Assembly: GCA_026874595.1 (NCBI GenBank)
Contig: CM049316.1
Location: forward strand, 44,593,695 to 44,657,694
Origin: Sipunculus nudus
Lineage: Eukaryota; Annelida; Sipuncula; Golfingiida; Sipunculidae
DNA: 64,000 bases
Direction of reading: 5' to 3'
The notes under the pieces: generated by a model
What the model was told of the DNA's origin: nothing
Database searches by the model: none
The model's input: only the letters and a program-made list of their open reading frames with translations
Made by a program: the position numbers and the translations under genes
Shown: positions 37,287-52,110 of the stretch, one piece after another
Position numbering within the stretch: the stretch's first letter is position 1
Layout: each line of letters begins with the position of its first letter

Positions 37287-40273
37287 AATCACACAGCTAA
37301 GTGTCAATAAAAATTATAAATATGATAAAAAAAAATTGTCAGTGCCTAACATAAGAGGTTATTGGCAATTCTCCACAAATAGGGTTCATCTTAATCAATG
37401 ATAAGTCTCTTCCCGCATTGACAATATTCGTTCAAAATATAATCAAAATGAAGTATTTGATATTTAAGAATAGTTTATTTTGGCTAAACAGTAGATCTTT
37501 CTTCGGCAGTGTAATATCAGGAACCAGCATTTATCGGGTGTTTTAGGGTAGACCCCCTGCAAATTTGCACAAGATTAGCGTTTAGGGTTGTGTCGAATCA
37601 AAGGGGAAACTCTCCCCAACAAACGTTGGGACTGCATTCGTATGATAGGAGTTGTCTTATGAAAGGGGCAAGGAGAAGTTGACAGATTTAGGCGTCCGGC
37701 CTGTCTTGTGTTCCATTTTCTGCCGCCGATGTATTGGCTGAACTTTGAACAATTAAAATGTGATCCTCCTGTGGCGTAATTATATAATGATCCATTTTGC
37801 CTACTGAAGATCCATGAAGGTCAAGCATTTGTTCCAACAGATCATGCCCCAGCGTGAAGGTTGATAATGATCATTTTAACAAATTTCAGACAGGCGATCC
37901 TTTTGCATAATGATGAAATGGCCACAGCCAGTATCACTGCATCATCACTATACAACTTCACCTTCCGGGCCATCTCCACATTCTTTTCGTGGCTGTACCG
38001 GGATTTCAGATGGGATCTTACTGACTTGGTTTAATTTGTCTGCTCCACCAAGACTCGCCTGACTGTTGTCGGGTGATGGATAACGTCGCTCGTCTTGATA
38101 ACCCACTGGACTTGGACTGCATGTTATAAATTGTCAGAACAAGAATTCTTTAAAGGAGGGAGCACTAGGACATCAAAGAACACCGGCCAAGCTGTCTCAC
38201 TAACTTTATTGCCATGGCCTATATTCCTGACCGTAACCGGCTATTGTACTCCGCTCCCCCGCTTATCTTAATACCTCATTTAGCCCCGCCTGGCTAATTG
38301 CCTGTACGCTCGTGAGAGTAAACTCCCGATGGATCTGACACACTGGGTGTGATTTTAAGAATTACTATAATCAACTGAAGTCAATGTTCATATCCTGCGC
38401 ATTCAATAATTAAGAGACACATTAACAACTGGTGTTCGAATGCTAATATACCGATAGCCATCCTGTCCGAGACGCATGACCCAGGAGTAGCACAGGCACT
38501 TGACAAACTGCACAAATGCGTAATTATTTTTCTCATAGGTTCAATTAAAATTTGCAATATTGCAGTTATCAGAAAATATTCTTTCAAGTAACTATTTTAT
38601 TTTTAGTGTTAAGTCTTTTGGATGCGCTTTTGTTTGAAGGAATCTGGCCAAACGAGAAAAACTTCGGACAAACGAGAAAAACACAGGCTTCCAGCCGGGT
38701 CGGTGAGTAGAAAACAGGGTGTGTGCCCATTGTTCCTTTAATATCCTTTGCCATCTGCACCTTAGATTCTTAATGTTTGTATGCCATTCATAGGTTAATC
38801 AGAATTTAGAAAATTATGTCAACATGGTTTATATAGCGTGTCTTCTTTTGTTGTCTGCATGCATCTGTTGTCAGTCCGTGTGTAAAGCCCATAGTTCGTT
38901 CCAGTGCCTATTTTTAAAATTGAGATTTTTAACTTTGCGGATTCGTTGCTGTACCTCTTTATAGGCATCCTAAATTTTGGCCAATGACGGTGGATGGCCA
39001 CGGTTTTTCTGAGCGAGATGGTAATAGGACACAATTATAATTGCCATTTAAATAAACGGTATCGCTTTGCTTCATTATTTATGAGTGCCTTTTGATAATG
39101 GAATTTTTTATATTTCATGGTATTTGTGGCGCGAGTATATTAACTTATATAAATAAAGAAATAATATGACGCGCATGAGAGGTTATTGACCGTTTTCCAC
39201 AAAGAGGATTTATCTCGGTCAATCATGACCAATGCAGGCCGATATCCATTCAAGTATAACAAAAATTTTGGTCAAACACGCCGAAACCATATTTAACTTT
39301 CTGGGTATGAGATTCGAAATGTATATGATATGTTGTTATTGAGAAACCTCCGAATCATTGTTCGGACTAATATCGTGATGTAATCAATGTATTGTCAAAG
39401 AACTAATGTCGTTGCCTTTTTTTTGCGGTCTTTAAAAAATTCGCGCTATTCACGGTCGCCGCACAGTGACCGCGAAATTGAAACCACGCAGTTTAGATTG
39501 CAAACCAGACCACCGATAATTTCAGACACTGCCGATAGGTGGCGATAACTGTCCCTTAAGTCCGTTTTCAGGTCAATATTAGACCAATGGTAATTTTTTC
39601 CGTTACTGCGCTTAAATCCAGTAAAATATTATAATAACTGGTCCCATACGCTTTTTATACACTACCCTTGTAATATATATATTTGTTTGGGTCATTCGCA
39701 ATATCCCCTAAATATTCTGGTCAGGTCAAGCACGACTTTGGCACGCATTTTTCCAGCAGATTCGTTAGAGAGGGAGACAGGCTTTGAGGGCGAGTTGATC
39801 CTCAACGAGTGTGACAGGTAAAACGTTTGGTGTTTGATGTTGAGATATTATTTTTAGTTTGACTATTGGGAGGCGCACGGGTACAGTGCTACTCCCTCAA
39901 AAATTCTGAATATTTAATTCAGCTGAGCGTCATGACCACATGGTCAATAAAAAAACATATAGCAATGACACTTCGTCCGTAATGTAAAATTGGCCGGGTT
40001 TCCGCGTACAAATATGTTCGAACTAATTTCCTGGTAGTAAAATTATAACATAATTTGTCCGATAAGCCTATTTTAATCATATTATACTTCCGTTATCAAT
40101 AAAAAAGTAAACACATTGTTATTAATTAATTTACAAATAAAATATAACAAAGAAAATATGTTATTTTTATTTAACATTTGATAATTTTATAATAAATTGC
40201 TGAATAATTCTGGTTTTATCAAATACCAGTAGATGGCGCTACCGCTGGAAAACTTTTCGGGTTATACTGTCAC
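37287..40273. repeat. Array unit U12
   Basis: An uninterrupted mosaic unit: its front is like U11, and its second half is like U14 and U15 (TTTAAAAAATTCGCG near 39431). Empty LINE target; CTCF-like site at 40226-40240. Confidence 0.95.
39868..39946 (-). other. Three-hairpin block (U12)
   Basis: Identical to the U1 block. Confidence 0.5.
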
Positions 40274-43254
40274 AATCACACAGCTAAGTGTCAATAAAAA
40301 TTATAAATATGATAAAAAATTTGTCAGTGCCTAACATAAGAGGTTATTGGCAATTCTTCAGAAATAGGGTTCATCTTAATCAATAATAAATCTCTTCCCG
40401 CATTGACAATATTCGTTCAAAATATAACCAAAATGAAGTATTAGATAATTAGGCATAGTTTATATTGACTAAACCTGTAGATCTTTCTTTGGCGGTGTAA
40501 TATCGGGAACCAGCATTTATCGGGTGTTTTAGGGTAGACCCCCTGCAAATATGCACTATATTAGCATTTAGGGTTGTGTCGAATCAAATGGGAAACTCTC
40601 CCCAACAAACATTGGGACTGCATTCGTATGATAGGAGTTGTCTTATGAAAGGGGCAAGGAGAAGTTGACAGATTTAGGCGTCCGGCCTGTCTTGTGTTCC
40701 ATTTTCTGCCGCCGATGTAATGGCTGAACTTTGAATAAATAAAATGTGATCCTCCTGTGGCGTAATTATATAATGATCCATTATGCCTACTGAAGATCCA
40801 TGAAGGTCAAGCATTTGTTCCAACAGATCATGCCCCAGCGTGAAGGTTGATAATGATCATTTTAACAAATTTCAGACAGGCGATCCTTTTGCATAATGAT
40901 GAAATGGCCACAGCCAGTATCACTGCATCATCACTATACACCTTCACCTTCAGGGCCATCTCCACATTCTTTTCGTGGCTGTACCGGGATTTCAGATGGG
41001 ATCTTACTGACTTGGTTTAATTTGTCTGCTCCACCAAGACTCGCCTGACTGTTGTCGGGTGATGGATAACGTCGCTCGTCTTGATAACCCACTGGACTTG
41101 GACTGCATGTTATAAATTGTCAGAACAAGAATTCTTAAAAGGAGGGAGCACTAGGACATCAAAGAACACCGGCCAAGCTGTCTCACTAACTTTATTGCCA
41201 TGGCCTATATTCCTGACCGTAACCGGCTATTGTACTCCGCTCCCCCGCTTATCTTAATACCTCATTTAGCCCCGCCTGGCTTATTGCCTGTACGCTCGTG
41301 AGAGTAAACTCTCGATGGATCTGACAAACTGGGTGTGATTTTAAGAATTACTATAATCAACTGAAGTCAATGTTCATATCCTGCGCATTCAATAATTAAG
41401 AGACACATTAACAACTGGTGTTCGAATGCTAATATACCGGTAGCCATCCTGTCCGAGACGCATGACCCAGGAGTAGCACAGGCACTCGACAAACTGCACA
41501 AATGCGTAATTATTTTTCTCATAGGTTCAATTAAAATTTGCAATATTACAGTTATCAGAAAATATTCTTTCAAGTAACTATTTTATTTTTAGTGTTAAGT
41601 CTTTTGGATGCGCTTTTGTTTGAAGGAATCTGGCCAAACGAGAAATACTTCGGACAAACGAGAAAAACACAGGCTTCCAGCCGGGTCGGTGAGTAGAAAA
41701 CAGGGGGTGTGCCCATTGTTCCTTTAATATCGTTTGCCATCTGCACCTCAGATTCTTAATGTTTGTATGCCATTCATAGGTTAATCAGAATTTAGAAAAT
41801 TATGTCAACATGGTTTATAAAGCGTGTCTTCTTTTGTTGTCTGCATGCATCTGTTGTCAGTCCGTGTGTAAAGCCCATAGTTCGTTCCAGTGCCTATTTT
41901 TAAAATTGAGATTTTTAACTTTACGGATTCGTTGCTGTACCTCTTGATAGGCATCCTCAATTTTGGCCAATGACGGTGGATGGCCACGGTTTTTCTGAGC
42001 GAGATGGTAATAGGACACAATTATAATTGCCATTTAAATAAACGGTATCGCTTTGCTTCATTATTTATGAGTGCCTTTTGATAATGGAATTTTTTATATT
42101 TCATGGTATTGGTGGCGCGAGTATATTAACTTATATAAATAAAGAAATAATATGACGCGCATAAGAGGTTATTGACCGTTTTCCACAAAGAGGATTTATC
42201 TCGGTCAATCATGACCAATGCAGGCCGATATCCATTCAAATATAACAAAAATTTTGGTCAAACACGCCGAAACCATATTTAACTTTCTGGGTATGAGATT
42301 CGAAATGTATATGATATGTTGTTATTGAGAAACCTCCGAATCATTGTTCGGACTAATATCGTGATGTAATCAATGTATTGCCAAAGAACTAATGTCGTTG
42401 CCTTTTTTTTGCGGTCTTTTACAAATTCGCGCTATTCACGGTCGCCGCACGGTGACCGCGAAATTGAAACCACGCAGTTTAGATTGCAAACCAGACCACC
42501 GATAACTTCAGACACTGCCGATAGGTGGCGATAACTGTCCCTTAAGTCCGTTTTCAGGTCAATATTAGATCAATGGTAATTTGACCCGTTACTGTGCTTA
42601 AATCCAGTAAAATATAATTATAACTGGTCCCATACGCCTTGTTTATACATTACCTTTGTAAAATATATATTTGTTTGGGTCCTTCGCAATATCCCCTAAA
42701 TATTCTGGTCAGGTCAAGCACGACTTTGGCACGCATTTTTCCAGCCGTTTCGTTAGAAGGCTTTGAGTGTGACTTGACCCTCAACGTGTGTGACAGGTAA
42801 AACCTTTGGTGTTTGATGCTGAGATTTTACTTTTAGTTTGATTATTGGGAGGCGCACGGGTACAGTGCTACTCCCTCAAAAATTCTGAATATTTAATTCA
42901 GCTGAGCGTCATGACCACATGGTCAATAAAAAAAACATATAGCAATGGCCCTTCGTCCGTAAAGCTGAATTGCTCGGGTTTCATCGTACAAATATGTTCA
43001 AACTAATTTACAGGTGGTAAAATTATAACATTATTTGTCCAATATGATGATTTTAATCATGTCATACTTCCGTTATCAATAAAAAGATAAACACATTGTT
43101 ATTAAATAATTTACTAATGAAATATAACAAAGATAAAAATGTTATCTTTATTTAACATTTGATAATTTTATAATAAATTGCTGAAAAATTCTGGTTTTTT
43201 AAAATACCACTAGATGACGCTACCGCTGGATAACTTTTCGGGTTATACTGTCAC
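40274..43254. repeat. Array unit U13, empty-site sister of U16
   Basis: Matches U16 at an offset of 8957 bp apart from the LINE, including private changes such as CCACTAGATGACGCT at the CTCF-like position (43207-43221). It therefore preserves the pre-insertion state of U16. Confidence 0.95.
42847..42925 (-). other. Three-hairpin block (U13)
   Basis: Identical to the U1 block; empty-site counterpart of U16. Confidence 0.5.
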
Positions 43255-46243
43255 AATCACACAGCCAAGTGTCAAAAAAAAATTATAGATATGATAAAAA
43301 ATTTTGTCAGTGCCTAACATAAGAGGTTATTGGCAATTCTCCACAAATAGGGTTCATCTTTATCAATGATAAATCTCTTCCCGCATTGACAATATTCGTT
43401 CAAAATATAACCAAAATGAAGTATTTGATAATTAAGCATAGTTTATATTGGCTAAACCTGAGTATCTTTCTTCGGCCGTGTAATATCAGGAACCAGCATT
43501 TATCGGGTGTTTTAGGGTAGACCCCCTGCAAAGTTGCACAAGATTAGCGTTTAGGGTTGTGTCGAATCAAAGGGGAAACTCTCCCCAACAAACGTTGGGA
43601 CTGCATTCGTATGATAGGAGTTGTCTTATGAAAGGGGCAAGGAGAAGTTGACAGATTTAGGCGTCCGGCCTGTCTTGTGTTCCATTTTCTGCCGCCGATG
43701 TAATGGCTGAACTTTGAATAAATAAAATGTGATCCTCCTGTGGCGTAATTATATAATGATCCATTATGCCTACTGAAGATCCATGAAGGTCAAGCATTTG
43801 TTCCAACAGATCATGCCCCAGCGTGAAGGTTGATAATGATCATTTTAACAAATTTCAGACAGGCGATCCTTTTGCATAATGATGAAATGGCCACAGCCAG
43901 TATCACTGCATCATCACTATACACCTTCACCTTCAGGGCCATCTCCACATTCTTTTCGTGGCTGTACCGGGATTTCAGATGGGATCTTACTGACTTGGTT
44001 TAATTTGTCTGCTCCACCAAGGCTCGCCTGACTGTTGTCGGGTGATGGATAACGTCGCTCGTCTTGATAACCCACTGGACTTGGACTGCAGGTTATAAAT
44101 TGTCAGAACAAGAATTCTTAAAAGGAGGGAGCACTAGGACATCAAAGAACACCGGCCATGCTGTCTCACTAAGTTTATTGCCATAGCCTATATTCCTGAC
44201 CGTAACCGGCTATTGTACTCCGCTCCCCCGCTTATCTTAATACCTCATTTAGCCCCGCCTGGCTTATTGCCTGTACGCTCGTGAGAGTAAACTCTCGATG
44301 GATCTGACAAACTGGGTGTGATTTTAAGAATTACTGTAATCAACTGAAGTCAATGTTCATATCCTGCGCATTCAATAATTAAGAGACACATTAACAACTG
44401 GTGTTCGAATGCTAATATACCGATAGCGATCCTGTCCGAGACGCATGACCCAGGAGTAGCACAGGCACTTGACAAACTGCACAAATGCGTAATTATTTTT
44501 CTCATAGGTTCAATTAAAATTTGCAATATTGCAGTTATCAGAAAATATTCTTTCAAGTAACTATTTTATTTTTAGTGTTAAGTCTTTTGGATGCGCTTTT
44601 GTTTGAAGGAATCTGGCCAAACGAGAAAAACTTCGGACAAACGAGAAAAACACAGGCTTCCAGCCGGGTCGGTGAGTAGAAAACAGGGAGTGTGCCCATT
44701 GTTCCTTTAATATCCTTTGCCATCTGCACCTTAGATTCTTAATGTTTGTATGCCATTCATAGGTTAATCAGAATTTAGAAAATTATGTCAACATGGTTTA
44801 TATAGCGTGGCTTCTTTTGTTGTCTGCATGCATCTGTTGTCAGTCCGTGTGTAAAGCCCATAGCTCGTTCCAGTGCCTATTTTTAAAATTGAGATTTTTA
44901 ACTTTGCGGATTCGTTGCTGTACCTCTTTATAGGCATCCTAAATTTTGGCCAATGACGGTGGATGGCCACGGTTTTTCTGAGCGAGATGGTAATAGGACA
45001 CAATTATAATTGCCATTTAAATAAACGGTATCGCTTTGCTTCATTATTTATGAGTGCCTTTTGATAATGGAATTTTTTATATTTCATGGTATTTGTGGCG
45101 CGAGTATATTAACTTATATAAATAAAGAAATAATATGACGCGCATGAGAGGTTATTGACCGTTTTCCACAAAGAGGATTTATCTCGGTCAATCATGACCA
45201 ATGCAGGCCGATATCCATTCAAGTATAACAAAAATTTTGGTCAAACACGCCGAAACCATATTTAACTTTCTGGGTATGAGATTCGAAATGTATATGATAT
45301 GTTGTTATTGAGAAACCTCCGAATCATTGTTCGGACTAATATCGTGATGTAATCAATGTATTGTCAAAGAACTAATGTCGTTGCCTTTTTTTTTGCGGTC
45401 TTTAAAAAATTCGCGCTATTCACGGTCGCCGCACAGTGACCGCGAAATTGAAACCACGCAGTTTAGATTGCAAACCAGACCACCGATAATTTCAGACACT
45501 GCCGATAGGTGGCGATAACTGTCCCTTAAGTCCGTTTTCAGGTCAATATTAGACCAATGGTAATTTTTTCCGTTACTGCGCTTAAATCCAGTAAAATATT
45601 ATAATAACTGGTCCCATACGCTTTTTATACACTACCCTTGTAATATATATATTTGTTTGGGTCATTCGCAATATCCCCTAAATATTCTGGTCAGGTCAAG
45701 CACGACTTTGGCACGCATTTTTCCAGCAGATTCGTTAGAGAGGGAGACAGGCTTTGAGGGCGAGTTGATCCTCAACGAGTGTGACAGGTAAAACGTTTGG
45801 TGTTTGATGTTGAGATATTATTTTTAGTTTGACTATTGGGAGGCGCACGGGTACAGTGCTACTCCCTCAAAAATTCTGAATATTTAATTCAGCTGAGCGT
45901 CATGACCACATGGTCAATAAAAAAACATATAGCAATGACCCTTCGTCCGTAATGTAAAATTGGCCGGGTTTCCGCGTACAAATATGTTCGAACTAATTTC
46001 CTGGTAGTAAAATTATAACATAATTTGTCCGATAAGCCTATTTTAATCATATTATACTTCCGTTATCAATAAAAAAGTAAACACATTGTTATTAATTAAT
46101 TTACAAATAAAATATAACAAAGAAAATATGTTATTTTTATTTAACATTTGATAATTTTATAATAAATTGCTGAATAATTCTGGTTTTATCAAATACCAGT
46201 AGATGGCGCTACCGCTGGAAAACTTTTCGGGTTATACTGTCAC
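43255..46243. repeat. Array unit U14
   Basis: An uninterrupted unit. Its front matches U17, and its middle and second half match U15. Empty LINE target; CTCF-like site at 46196-46210. Confidence 0.95.
45838..45916 (-). other. Three-hairpin block (U14)
   Basis: Identical to the U1 block. Confidence 0.5.
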
Positions 46244-49230
46244 AATCACACAGCTAAGTGTCAATAAAAATTATAAATATGATAAAAAATTTGTCAGTGC
46301 CTAACATAAGAGGTTATTGGCAATTCTTCAGAAATAGGGTTCATCTTAATCAATAATAAATCTCTTCCCGCATTGACAATATTCGTTCAAAATATAACCA
46401 AAATGAAGTATTAGATAATTAGGCATAGTTTATATTGACTAAACCTGTAGATCTTTCTTTGGCGGTGTAATATCGGGAACCAGCATTTATCGGGTGTTTT
46501 AGGGTAGACCCCCTGCAAATATGCACTATATTAGCATTTAGGGTTGTGTCGAATCAAATGGGAAACTCTCCCCAACAAACATTGGGACTGCATTCGTATG
46601 ATAGGAGTTGTCTTATGAAAGGGGCAAGGAGAAGTTGACAGATTTAGGCGTCCGGCCTGTCTTGTGTTCCATTTTCTGCCGCCGATGTAATGGCTGAACT
46701 TTGAATAAATAAAATGTGATCCTCCTGTGGCGTAATTATATAATGATCCATTATGCCTACTGAAGATCCATGAAGGTCAAGCATTTGTTCCAACAGATCA
46801 TGCCCCAGCGTGAAGGTTGATAATGATCATTTTAACAAATTTCAGACAGGCGATCCTTTTGCATAATGATGAAATGGCCACAGCCAGTATCACTGCATCA
46901 TCACTATACACCTTCACCTTCAGGGCCATCTCCACATTCTTTTCGTGGCTGTACCGGGATTTCAGATGGGATCTTACTGACTTGGTTTAATTTGTCTGCT
47001 CCACCAAGGCTCGCCTGACTGTTGTCGGGTGATGGATAACGTCGCTCGTCTTGATAACCCACTGGACTTGGACTGCAGGTTATAAATTGTCAGAACAAGA
47101 ATTCTTAAAAGGAGGGAGCACTAGGACATCAAAGAACACCGGCCATGCTGTCTCACTAAGTTTATTGCCATAGCCTATATTCCTGACCGTAACCGGCTAT
47201 TGTACTCCGCTCCCCCGCTTATCTTAATACCTCATTTAGCCCCGCCTGGCTTATTGCCTGTACGCTCGTGAGAGTAAACTCTCGATGGATCTGACAAACT
47301 GGGTGTGATTTTAAGAATTACTGTAATCAACTGAAGTCAATGTTCATATCCTGCGCATTCAATAATTAAGAGACACATTAACAACTGGTGTTCGAATGCT
47401 AATATACCGATAGCGATCCTGTCCGAGACGCATGACCCAGGAGTAGCACAGGCACTTGACAAACTGCACAAATGCGTAATTATTTTTCTCATAGGTTCAA
47501 TTAAAATTTGCAATATTGCAGTTATCAGAAAATATTCTTTCAAGTAACTATTTTATTTTTAGTGTTAAGTCTTTTGGATGCGCTTTTGTTTGAAGGAATC
47601 TGGCCAAACGAGAAAAACTTCGGACAAACGAGAAAAACACAGGCTTCCAGCCGGGTCGGTGAGTAGAAAACAGGGAGTGTGCCCATTGTTCCTTTAATAT
47701 CCTTTGCCATCTGCACCTTAGATTCTTAATGTTTGTATGCCATTCATAGGTTAATCAGAATTTAGAAAATTATGTCAACATGGTTTATATAGCGTGGCTT
47801 CTTTTGTTGTCTGCATGCATCTGTTGTCAGTCCGTGTGTAAAGCCCATAGCTCGTTCCAGTGCCTATTTTTAAAATTGAGATTTTTAACTTTGCGGATTC
47901 GTTGCTGTACCTCTTTATAGGCATCCTAAATTTTGGCCAATGACGGTGGATGGCCACGGTTTTTCTGAGCGAGATGGTAATAGGACACAATTATAATTGC
48001 CATTTAAATAAACGGTATCGCTTTGCTTCATTATTTATGAGTGCCTTTTGATAATGGAATTTTTTATATTTCATGGTATTTGTGGCGCGAGTATATTAAC
48101 TTATATAAATAAAGAAATAATATGACGCGCATGAGAGGTTATTGACCGTTTTCCACAAAGAGGATTTATCTCGGTCAATCATGACCAATGCAGGCCGATA
48201 TCCATTCAAGTATAACAAAAATTTTGGTCAAACACGCCGAAACCATATTTAACTTTCTGGGTATGAGATTCGAAATGTATATGATATGTTGTTATTGAGA
48301 AACCTCCGAATCATTGTTCGGACTAATATCGTGATGTAATCAATGTATTGTCAAAGAACTAATGTCGTTGCCTTTTTTTTTGCGGTCTTTAAAAAATTCG
48401 CGCTATTCACGGTCGCCGCACAGTGACCGCGAAATTGAAACCACGCAGTTTAGATTGCAAACCAGACCACCGATAATTTCAGACACTGCCGATAGGTGGC
48501 GATAACTGTCCCTTAAGTCCGTTTTCAGGTCAATATTAGACCAATGGTAATTTTTTCCGTTACTGCGCTTAAATCCAGTAAAATATTATAATAACTGGTC
48601 CCATACGCTTTTTATACACTACCCTTGTAATATATATATTTGTTTGGGTCATTCGCAATATCCCCTAAATATTCTGGTCAGGTCAAGCACGACTTTGGCA
48701 CGCATTTTTCCAGCAGATTCGTTAGAGAGGGAGACAGGCTTTGAGGGCGAGTTGATCCTCAACGAGTGTGACAGGTAAAACGTTTGGTGTTTGATGTTGA
48801 GATATTATTTTTAGTTTGACTATTGGGAGGCGCACGGGTACAGTGCTACTCCCTCAAAAATTCTGAATATTTAATTCAGCTGAGCGTCATGACCACATGG
48901 TCAATAAAAAAACATATAGCAATGACCCTTCGTCCGTAATGTAAAATTGGCCGGGTTTCCGCGTACAAATATGTTCGAACTAATTTCCTGGTAGTAAAAT
49001 TATAACATAATTTGTCCGATAAGCCTATTTTAATCATATTATACTTCCGTTATCAATAAAAAAGTAAACACATTGTTATTAATTAATTTACAAATAAAAT
49101 ATAACAAAGAAAATATGTTATTTTTATTTAACATTTGATAATTTTATAATAAATTGCTGAATAATTCTGGTTTTATCAAATACCAGTAGATGGCGCTACC
49201 GCTGGAAAACTTTTCGGGTTATACTGTCAC
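46244..49230. repeat. Array unit U15
   Basis: An uninterrupted mosaic unit: its front is like U13 and U16, the rest like U14. Empty LINE target; CTCF-like site at 49183-49197. Confidence 0.95.
48825..48903 (-). other. Three-hairpin block (U15)
   Basis: Identical to the U1 block. Confidence 0.5.
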
Positions 49231-51803
49231 AATCACACAGCTAAGTGTCAATAAAAATTATAAATATGATAAAAAATTTGTCAGTGCCTAACATAAGAGG
49301 TTATTGGCAATTCTTCAGAAATAGGGTTCATCTTAATCAATAATAAATCTCTTCCCGCATTGACAATATTCGTTCAAAATATAACCAAAATGAAGTATTA
49401 GATAATTAGGCATAGTTTATATTGACTAAACCTGTAGATCTTTCTTTGGCGGTGTAATATCGGGAACCAGCATTTATCGGGTGTTTTAGGGTAGACCCCC
49501 TGCAAATATGCACTATATTAGCATTTAGGGTTGTGTCGAATCAAATGGGAAACTCTCCCCAACAAACATTGGGACTGCATTCGTATGATAGGAGTTGTCT
49601 TATGAAAGGGGCAAGGAGAAGTTGACAGATTTAGGCGTCCGGCCTGTCTTGTGTTCCATTTTCTGCCGCCGATGTAATGGCTGAACTTTGAATAAATAAA
49701 ATGTGATCCTCCTGTGGCGTAATTATATAATGATCCATTATGCCTACTGAAGATCCATGAAGGTCAAGCATTTGTTCCAACAGATCATGCCCCAGCGTGA
49801 AGGTTGATAATGATCATTTTAACAAATTTCAGACAGGCGATCCTTTTGCATAATGATGAAATGGCCACAGCCAGTATCACTGCATCATCACTATACACCT
49901 TCACCTTCAGGGCCATCTCCACATTCTTTTCGTGGCTGTACCGGGATTTCAGATGGGATCTTACTGACTTGGTTTAATTTGTCTGCTCCACCAAGACTCG
50001 CCTGACTGTTGTCGGGTGATGGATAACGTCGCTCGTCTTGATAACCCACTGGACTTGGACTGCATGTTATAAATTGTCAGAACAAGAATTCTTAAAAGGA
50101 GGGAGCACTAGGACATCAAAGAACACCGGCCAAGCTGTCTCACTAACTTTATTGCCATGGCCTATATTCCTGACCGTAACCGGCTATTGTACTCCGCTCC
50201 CCCGCTTATCTTAATACCTCATTTAGCCCCGCCTGGCTTATTGCCTGTACGCTCGTGAGAGTAAACTCTCGATGGATCTGACAAACTGGGTGTGATTTTA
50301 AGAATTACTATAATCAACTGAAGTCAATGTTCATATCCTGCGCATTCAATAATTAAGAGACACATTAACAACTGGTGTTCGAATGCTAATATACCGGTAG
50401 CCATCCTGTCCGAGACGCATGACCCAGGAGTAGCACAGGCACTCGACAAACTGCACAAATGCGTAATTATTTTTCTCATAGGTTCAATTAAAATTTGCAA
50501 TATTACAGTTATCAGAAAATATTCTTTCAAGTAACTATTTTATTTTTAGTGTTAAGTCTTTTGGATGCGCTTTTGTTTGAAGGAATCTGGCCAAACGAGA
50601 AATACTTCGGACAAACGAGAAAAACACAGGCTTCCAGCCGGGTCGGTGAGTAGAAAACAGGGGGTGTGCCCATTGTTCCTTTAATATCGTTTGCCATCTG
50701 CACCTCAGATTCTTAATGTTTGTATGCCATTCATAGGTTAATCAGAATTTAGAAAATTATGTCAACATGGTTTATAAAGCGTGTCTTCTTTTGTTGTCTG
50801 CATGCATCTGTTGTCAGTCCGTGTGTAAAGCCCATAGTTCGTTCCAGTGCCTATTTTTAAAATTGAGATTTTTAACTTTACGGATTCGTTGCTGTACCTC
50901 TTTATAGGCATCCTCAATTTTGGCCAATGACGGTGGATGGCCACGGTTTTTCTGAGCGAGATGGTAATAGGACACAATTATAATTGCCATTTAAATAAAC
51001 GGTATCGCTTTGCTTCATTATTTATGAGTGCCTTTTGATAATGGAATTTTTTATATTTCATGGTATTGGTGGCGCGAGTATATTAACTTATATAAATAAA
51101 GAAATAATATGACGCGCATAAGAGGTTATTGACCGTTTTCCACAAAGAGGATTTATCTCGGTCAATCATGACCAATGCAGGCCGATATCCATTCAAATAT
51201 AACAAAAATTTTGGTCAAACACGCCGAAACCATATTTAACTTTCTGGGTATGAGATTCGAAATGTATATGATATGTTGTTATTGAGAAACCTCCGAATCA
51301 TTGTTCGGACTAATATCGTGATGTAATCAATGTATTGCCAAAGAACTAATGTCGTTGCCTTTTTTTTGCGGTCTTTTACAAATTCGCGCTATTCACGGTC
51401 GCCGCACGGTGACCGCGAAATTGAAACCACGCAGTTTAGATTGCAAACCAGACCACCGATAACTTCAGACACTGCCGATAGGTGGCGATAACTGTCCCTT
51501 AAGTCCGTTTTCAGGTCAATATTAGATCAATGGTAATTTGACCCGTTACTGTGCTTAAATCCAGTAAAATATAATTATAACTGGTCCCATACGCCTTGTT
51601 TATACATTACCTTTGTAAAATATATATTTGTTTGGGTCCTTCGCAATATCCCCTAAATATTCTGGTCAGGTCAAGCACGACTTTGGCACGCATTTTTCCA
51701 GCCGTTTCGTTAGAAGGCTTTGAGTGTGACTTGACCCTCAACGTGTGTGACAGGTAAAACCTTTGGTGTTTGATGCTGAGATTTTACTTTTAGTTTGATT
51801 ATT

Positions 51804-51882
51804 GGGAGGCGCACGGGTACAGTGCTACTCCCTCAAAAATTCTGAATATTTAATTCAGCTGAGCGTCATGACCACATGGTCA
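51804..51882 (-). other. Three-hairpin block (U16)
   Basis: Identical to the U1 block; the full-length LINE starts 13 bp beyond its right end. Confidence 0.5.
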
Positions 51883-51890
51883 ATAAAAAA

Positions 51891-51895
51891 AACAT
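51891..51895. repeat. Target-site duplication, family-2 LINE, 3' side
   Basis: AACAT, repeated at 56944-56948. Only 5 bp, but the empty sister unit U13 confirms both junctions. Confidence 0.85.
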
Positions 51896-52110
51896 TTTTT
51901 TTTTTTTTTTTTATATTGTTTATTAAAATCAGGATATATATATAAATACACAATTATAAAGTCTGTTAGCAATCCATATTAACCTTCATATACGAAATTT
52001 CACATGCAAGTATACAAACAAATACTAAATTTAAACCACACCTTCAACAATATATCAACCAACATTCAACAGTAACTCCCCCCCCCCTCCCCCCGCCAAT
52101 TAAAAAAAGG
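51896..52110 (-). other. 3' UTR and poly(A) tail of family-2 LINE
   Basis: A17 tail (51896-51912), AATAAA nearby, and in element sense a G6-A-G10 run (52078-52094) about 20 nt after the ORF2 stop. G-rich, quadruplex-prone tracts are an established feature of many L1 3' UTRs. The last bases (GATTTTAATAAACAATAT) resemble the family-1 terminus. Confidence 0.8.
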
